From positions 1-64,000 of the forward strand of contig NW_026251392.1 in the NCBI RefSeq assembly GCF_025118155.1: DNA of 64,000 nt, written 5' to 3'. A program made the position numbers and the translations under genes. Shown here in pieces: positions 58,993-64,000 of this stretch (positions are counted from its first letter, which is position 1; every line of letters starts with the position of its first letter). Below the pieces are notes generated by a model. That model was given only the letters and a program-made list of their open reading frames with translations, had not been told where the DNA came from and made no database searches. Source of the DNA: Cokeromyces recurvatus (taxonomy: Eukaryota > Mucoromycota > Mucoromycetes > Mucorales > Mucoraceae).

Positions 58993-59184
58993 TTATAATG
59001 CTTCTTTTTTTTTTCTGCAAATAATTTTAATAAATTTTGAATGATTTACTAAATTGTTATTTATTTGTATTATATCATATCATTATGAAAATAATAGACA
59101 AACAAAAAATAATCTGTAAGAATTAGTTATTTTATTTTTTAAAGAGATTAAAATATGATAATTGGAGTCTTTCTCCTTTTATAG

Positions 59185-59475
59185 TTTTTCAGCAGGCATC
59201 TTTTATCAATGTCTTGATTCTGTATTAAGAATGTTTAATACAAAGGAAACGATTGTATTTGACATCTAAGGTACAACCTTGATTCAGTCAAATTAAATAC
59301 CAGCATACAATATTATTGGATACAATTTGTTTCTTCAGACACCACACCTAGACATGATGAGTAGTTTTCTGTTTACTAAAATTTACTACAACGCTCTAAG
59401 ATTAGTCCGATAGAATAACAAGCAATAGTTGTTAGTAATCTGATGTTGACGATAGTATTATTGGTCACATGAGAA
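59185..59475 (+). repeat. Dispersed repeat 3, copy 2
   Basis: It aligns by eye with 9165-9450 (ATCTTTTATCAATGTCTTGAT against ATCTTTTATAGATGTCTTGAT, then TTCAGTCAAATTAAAT and ATGTTGACGAT). Like copy 1 it lies a few hundred bases downstream of a gene. Type unknown. Confidence 0.5.
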
Positions 59476-59837
59476 AGTCAAACGTCAGGACTTCAAAATC
59501 TGTTGTAGAGAAGTTGCTCAACCTATAGGTGTCGAAAGCCAACAGTAAAGTATCTCTATGAACATGTATTTACAAGCTACAGTTCTAACATCGATGAATC
59601 TATCAATGACCCCAACACTAGCAAGCATATTAAAAGTATAATAAAAGACTGCCAAAGTGATTTAAACAAACTAATATTTAATATAATCAATCTTTGTTGT
59701 TCACTCAATACTTATATAAACAAGATATAATAGATACTATCACAATATCAGCCAAGTACATTCATCTAGTAATCATCGATTACACTGGCTTTAGACAACA
59801 TAGGAAATTTATTCAAGTGACAACTAAAAATAAATGT

Positions 59838-59838
<1 letters not shown>

Positions 59839-59882
<44 letters not shown>

Positions 59883-59980
59883 AAATTGACTAGGGCAATA
59901 CAACATAATTAAATTGCAAGTACTCACTGGTCATTTTATTTTAGAAAAAAAAAAAATACATTTTTTTAATTGTAAAAACG
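59839..59980 (+). mobile_element. LINE 3'-tail remnant with poly-T tract
   Basis: After 42 T the sequence GACTAGGGCAATACAACATA, then GTACTCACTGGTCATTTT and a T-rich end match the 3' tail of the LINE piece at 50884-51132 (GACCAGGGCAAAACAGCATA; GTGCTCATTGGTC). It ends some 55 bp upstream of the next start codon at 60036. Confidence 0.5.
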
Positions 59981-60035
59981 AAATTTGGAGATTTTTAGTC
60001 CTACCAATTGAAGCCATTAACATTGTATTATAGAG

Positions 60036-60276
60036 ATGTTCTCAAATAAGCTTATTCAAGTCGCACTTGCTGTTGGAGTTGGCATTAGTACAGGAATTTA
60101 TGTTTTTAAGCCTTTATTAAAAGAATATGAAGAGTAAAAGCAAAAAAAAAAAAAAAAAAAAAAAGGGATTATATCCACGTTATTCATTTTAACTTTTTAA
60201 TAGAGAAACAAGTGGCACTTGGCTTCGTCCTGGTGATGAGACAAGAGTAAAAGAATTATCGGAAAAGAGAAATTAA
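60036..60276 (+). CDS. Tiny single-pass membrane protein, probably mitochondrial
   Basis: Two exons (60036-60133, 60204-60276) join to 56 aa. The N-terminal half is one membrane helix (IQVALAVGVGISTGIYVFKP) with a short basic-free head (MFSNK). The C-terminal half is soluble and charged (LKEYEEETSGTWLRPGDETR, then ELSEKRN). This layout is common in small accessory subunits of the inner mitochondrial membrane, but I cannot name it. The GT-AG intron has an A-run of 24. The correct phase across the intron supports a real gene. Confidence 0.55.
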
Positions 60277-60474
60277 CAAGCATAACTCATTTATAAAAGC
60301 TTAATATTGTCATTGACTGTTGAACATCAATTTAGATTGTATATGTGTTTTATACCTCAGAAGTAATTATGCTTTTCCAACCTTATCCTCTAGGTTAAAA
60401 AAAAATAAATTATTGTATTATGTGATGTACTTGATAAATTCTCTCCTTCTCTACTATTACTATTCTTATTATTA

Positions 60475-60600
60475 CAGCTGAAGAAAATAGGTTGGGTCTG
60501 CACAAAATAATTTTGGGTCATTTTAAAAAAGTTTGGGCCACCAGTTATGAAAAAAGATCTTAAAATGGGTCACTCAGCTGAAAAATAGGTATTTTTTTCT
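60475..60600 (+). repeat. Short imperfect TGGGTC repeats
   Basis: The motif TTGGGTC/TGGGTCA/TTGGGCC occurs four times within about 100 bp (near 60492, 60515, 60531, 60575), spaced by AT-rich sequence. It is noncoding, and its meaning is unknown. Confidence 0.4.
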
Positions 60601-60650
60601 TAACATACACAAAAAAAAAAAAAAAAAAAAATCTTGCAAAACAAACTAAA

Positions 60651-60891
60651 ATGACAACCATTTCAAGAGAACAAGCAGTTTGCTTGTTCTATGCTGTTGA
60701 ATATAATGAAGAAAACAAAAAAAAAATATACCAAATTAATTGATGAAATGGAGCTTGTGGATATATGTTACTCTGAAAATCCTAAATGGCCATTTCTTTG
60801 TTCAATAAAAACAATGAATCTAAATCCATCAGAATACAAACCATATCCTGCTATTTTAAATAACCACACTTCAATAAAGGAGAATCAGTAA
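60651..60891 (+). pseudogene. Small unknown ORF broken by a frameshift in an A-run
   Basis: ATG 60651 opens MTTISREQAVCLFYAVEYN, followed by EENKKK. The frame then runs into a stop shortly after a run of nine to ten A near 60718. In the next frame coding sense continues without a break (LIDEMELVDICYSENPKWPF, SIKTMNLNPSEYKPYPAI) to a stop at 60889. A one-base length change in the A-run would make one frame of about 80 codons. The family is unknown. This may be a pseudogene, a sequencing error or slippage. Confidence 0.4.
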
Positions 60892-61020
60892 TAGTTTCTT
60901 TTTCTTCTTTTTTTTATAATAAAAAACATAAGTATCGATAGTGTTTATTATTAAGTTATCATCTATTGAATTATAATAGATGAACATGAATGATTTAATC
61001 TTATGGTAATTGTAAACACA

Positions 61021-61720
61021 TAAAAATCAATTATTTTTTGATCTGTGGTAACAGTTTTGTCTTCCATCGAAATTGTGTAAATGTTTCAACATGATTAACT
61101 CATCCTCACAATCTAAAGCTTGTATATCGTTTGCATTTACAATACTTTCAATAATGGTTTTTTTATGTTCTCTACAACCAAAAGTAAGCTAATTGTTCTA
61201 TTTAAAAAGCAATATATTGTAGTTTCCTCATTACATCAATTAAACTGTCCATATTAGTAGTTAAACCTGAGAAATCAATTACAACTAAACAGAAGCTCTT
61301 CATCTCTTTCAATCTTTTGATTAAATCTATAAAAAAGGAATTAAGCATTACACGAACTGTAAGCCTCACAATACATTAGGTAACATACCTTGGGCGCCAG
61401 ATAATTTATTAATGATACCATTTTTCTTCATATCACGTTTAAACGTGGGGGTACTTGCATTGCAACTAACTGTCATATATATTTCATCTGCAAACCTAAC
61501 ACCATTCCACTTAATGACTTGACAACTTCGTCTTTTGTATTTTTCGTTTTACTCTTTCTACAATATCCAATTAATATATACCCCATCGGCTTTCAAATTA
61601 ATCATATAATCCTGATGTTTTCGTTTAAGGCTAATAATATCTTCAATAACATTACCTGTATGAAAGATTTTAAAAAAAAAATTCAATTAAAGCGTTAAAC
61701 ATTACTTATATTTGAGTTCT
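61021..61720 (-). pseudogene. Unrecognised decayed gene
   Basis: Minus-strand segments read NVIEDIISLKRKHQDYMINL with KADGVYIN (about 61660-61560), VRFADEIYMTVSCNASTPTF with KRDMKKNGIINKLSGAQ (about 61510-61390) and, after a plausible intron, LIKRLKEMKSFCLVVIDFSG (about 61325-61260). Stops interrupt the frames before and after. I do not recognise the family. It is convergent with the broken ORF at 60651. Confidence 0.3.
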
Positions 61721-62044
61721 TCTTTTAACATGTATAGAGAACGCTGGAATGTTCTTTTGATTTGAAAAGTTTGCTGGACGTTACGATGATCTGTTCAAAA
61801 AAATCCAATTTATTCCTAGAGCACCAGTTTGAAAAACTTTCTGAGTTTTCATTCAAGGATGGTTGCATGTTGCCACACATCATATAGTATATCTGCGACA
61901 GACAGTAATTTGTTTTCATACTGTTCACAGTTATTTTCTTGTGATTTATAAATAATGTTGATAAGGTAGAGAGATAAGTTCCAATTTTAAATAATTTATA
62001 CACGGAAGTCAAATTTGTGCTTAAATAAATAAATAAATACAAAA

Positions 62045-62077
<33 letters not shown>

Positions 62078-62105
62078 GTTACATTTACATAAATATAAAG
62101 TCGGA
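61721..62105. other. Upstream region of TRM9
   Basis: Noncoding by all signs. A 27-T tract (62050-62077) lies 28 bp before the TRM9 start codon. Confidence 0.5.
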
Positions 62106-62888
62106 ATGGCCAACAAACCACAACCCGTTGCGGTAACAATACCAAATCAAAATCAGGAAGAATATGAACAAAAAAATGTACACGAAGTATATGAAGTAAT
62201 TGCGACTCATTTCAGTGATACTCGTTATAAACCTTGGCCAGTTGTAGAAAACTTTTTACATAGTTTAAAACCTGGTAGTCTTGGTGCTGATGTAGGCTGT
62301 GGAAATGGTAAATACATTGGTGTCAACCCTAATCTTATGATCCTCGGCTCAGACAGGTAATCGCCTTCTCCTTCTTTATTTTCCTCCCTTCCTTTTTTTT
62401 TTCTATGCATTATAATTAAATCTAACGAAATTAATTATTTTGATCTTTAGGAGCTCCAACTTGATCAAGATTGTGCATGATCGCGGATTTGAGGGCATGG
62501 TAGCAGACGGACTTAATTTACCATACAGATCTAATTCATTCGTAAGTTGTACATATACATACATACATACGTATATAGAATAGTAAAAAATGGTTGAAAA
62601 AGTGATTACTAACTTTGAAAGTTAGGACTTTGCTATTTCTATTGCTGTCATACATCATTTTGCTAGTCCAGAAAGAAGATTACAGGCTATTAAGGATTTA
62701 TTCAAGATTGTCAAACCTGGGGGGAAAGTGTTAGTATTTGTATGGGCATTAGAACAAACAAAGTTTAGTAAACGTAATTTTGAGCCTGGGCAACAAGATG
62801 TATTTGTACCTTGGAAGTTGACACCTAGAAAAGGACAAAAAGAAGAAGAGGTGAATAATGCTGTCTATAATAGGTACTCTCTCTCTCT

Positions 62889-62947
<59 letters not shown>

Positions 62948-63129
62948 CTTTCTTTCTTTCTTTCTTTCACCAAAAACTAATACAAATTTATCTCAACTAT
63001 TATACTAGATATTATCATTTATTTAAAAAAGGTGAATTAGATGCTTTATTTGAACAAATTGAGGATTCAGTGATAGAAACTTCTGGCTATGATAGAGATA
63101 ACCATTATGTTATTGCACATAAAAAATAA
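62106..63129 (+). CDS. TRM9: tRNA (carboxymethyluridine34-5-O)-methyltransferase
   Basis: Four exons (62106-62356, 62451-62541, 62626-62873, 63009-63129) encode 236 aa. The SAM-binding motif I is LGADVGCGNGKYIGVNP (about residues 63-79), preceded by the family stretch YEVIATHFSDTRYKPWP. Motif III/IV is FAISIAVIHHFASPERRLQA, followed by IVKPGGKVLVFVWALEQ. DVFVPWKL and YYHLFKKGELDALFEQIED close the protein. Trm9 with Trm112 methylates the wobble cm5U of certain tRNAs to mcm5U, which tunes decoding of AGA and GAA codons. Intron 3 contains a CT repeat and then 56 T, beginning about 18 bp after the donor. Confidence 0.95.
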
Positions 63130-63237
63130 AATTTTACCATTCTGTACTTATTAGAAATGCATAATATATAAAGATACAAGATACAATAGTGTAAATTGAT
63201 ATTCACGATTTATTAGGATAACAATACGTTATTATTA

Positions 63238-64000
63238 TTATTCCAATTGCACAGTAGGAACACCTAATCGTATAAATCGTGCAAACATACTCTGCTTTAC
63301 ATTACCATATTGTTGGAAAGCAGACTCTTTATCAGTACGAGGTGTCTGCTGTTTATCACCAATCATAACTGCACGTTTCAATCGATTCATACCATCTTGA
63401 GGCTTTTGTAAAAATAATGGAATAAAGGTTTCAACTTCTAAAATTTGAGCAGATTCTTCAAAAATAATATTATCATATTTAAAATTCATTTCCACTAATT
63501 CACGTCGCTTTAAAGCAGCATATGTACAAGTCATTGCAACAATCTTGGATTCCTTTGTCAATAGATAATCGGCTCGTTCATGTCCTGTCTTCAGAAGTTC
63601 AAAGGGTCGAATTTCTTCAAGTTGCTTAAACATGTTACTTAAATGTCTAAAACAACCCTTAACCGATTCAATAGCTTCAGCCGGGGTCATTTTGTCTGTA
63701 AAGATAGGTGAAGGTGTATTCGTAAAGTACTCAGAAAAGGGAAACAAATCACGAATCTTTTCTATCGAGTCAGCGTCAGATACCGTATTCATGTAGGTCT
63801 CCCAACGAGGTATGATGTGTACGTTAAAGAAATAATTAGCTGTTTCACATGTTGCTCCATGTTCGCCTGGTACAGCAAGTGATTGTGATAAACGGCTTAC
63901 TTCTTGGAGAAGAGTAATACGATTCTCTAAAGCTGCAGTAACACGACCATATCTACTAAATCGAATTTCTGTATTAAGTTCTTTTTCACCATGGCCAAGA
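63238..64000 (-). pseudogene. Truncated Aquarius/Cwf11-type RNA helicase, partial at window end
   Basis: The minus-strand frame enters from beyond 64000 (FSRYGRVTAALENRITLLQE, PGEHGATCETANYFF) without intron. It continues NTVSDADSIEKIRDLFPFSE, IVAMTCTYAALKRRELVEM, the motif II region NIIFEESAQILEVETFIP and RLKRAVMIGDKQQTPR, and ends VPTVQLE with a stop at 63238. Aquarius is the intron-binding helicase of the spliceosome. In family members motif III reads GDHHQLPP and the protein goes on for several hundred residues with motifs IV-VI after VPTVDLDAQGRAR. Here motif III is altered and the last motifs are missing, with no coding sequence before TRM9 begins 110 bp away. It is probably a truncated or decaying copy; a real gene with a lost end is possible. 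Confidence 0.75.

Noticed and set aside
1..64000. CRISPR arrays, rRNA genes or bacterial operons
   Set aside because: None seen; introns and gene content show eukaryotic nuclear DNA.

Overview
The window is nuclear DNA of an early-diverging fungus, most likely a member of the Mucorales (Mucoromycota). The reasons are strong AT bias, short (about 50-90 bp) GT-AG introns, long poly-A/T tracts, compact genes with fungal orthologues, and relics of LINE and Tc1-type elements of the kind common in that group. The phylum call is inference from gene content and architecture; no marker sequence settles the species.

The window alternates between transposon-rich and gene-dense blocks. 1-12.4 kb is mostly accessory: two solo LTRs with perfect 5-bp target duplications bracket a PD-(D/E)XK-like gene, followed by AT-rich DNA, an unrecognised gene relic, one housekeeping gene (V-ATPase subunit E), a LINE 3' relic and a DDE transposase relic. 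12.9-20.9 kb is a clean gene block: an F-box/WD40 protein, a small unknown protein, a GT15 mannosyltransferase, a PAS-domain protein, the 55-aa cytochrome oxidase subunit COX7 and a WRKY/GCM1-type zinc-finger regulator. 21-27.5 kb is a second transposon block holding two head-on LINE relics of one family and a decayed gene. 27.5-50.7 kb is the densest block: SYO1 (importer of 5S-RNP ribosomal proteins), an UNC93-like transporter, a WrbA-type flavoprotein that has lost its start codon, GINS subunit SLD5, NMA111/HtrA-like protease, mitoribosomal bL27m, a 16-exon ARM+SPRY membrane protein, a Nudix protein resembling mL46, and a 14-exon SMP/C2 lipid-transfer protein. 50.8-57.1 kb is a nested transposon pile: a Tc1-type relic carries two LINE insertions at one 15-bp target sequence, the larger LINE carries two inverted LTRs, and the reverse-transcriptase segment between these LTRs is flipped. 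57.1-62 kb holds a truncated gene start, a secreted small protein behind a repeat-derived promoter, a tiny membrane protein and decayed ORFs. 62.1-64 kb has TRM9 (wobble-uridine tRNA methyltransferase), convergent with the truncated C-terminal end of an Aquarius/Cwf11-type helicase.

Exon-intron models were built by hand from splice signals and reading-frame continuity; for every complete gene the summed exon length is a multiple of three. No rRNA, tRNA or CRISPR feature was found. No operons are expected. Regulation is visible only as TATA boxes and short shared intergenic regions.
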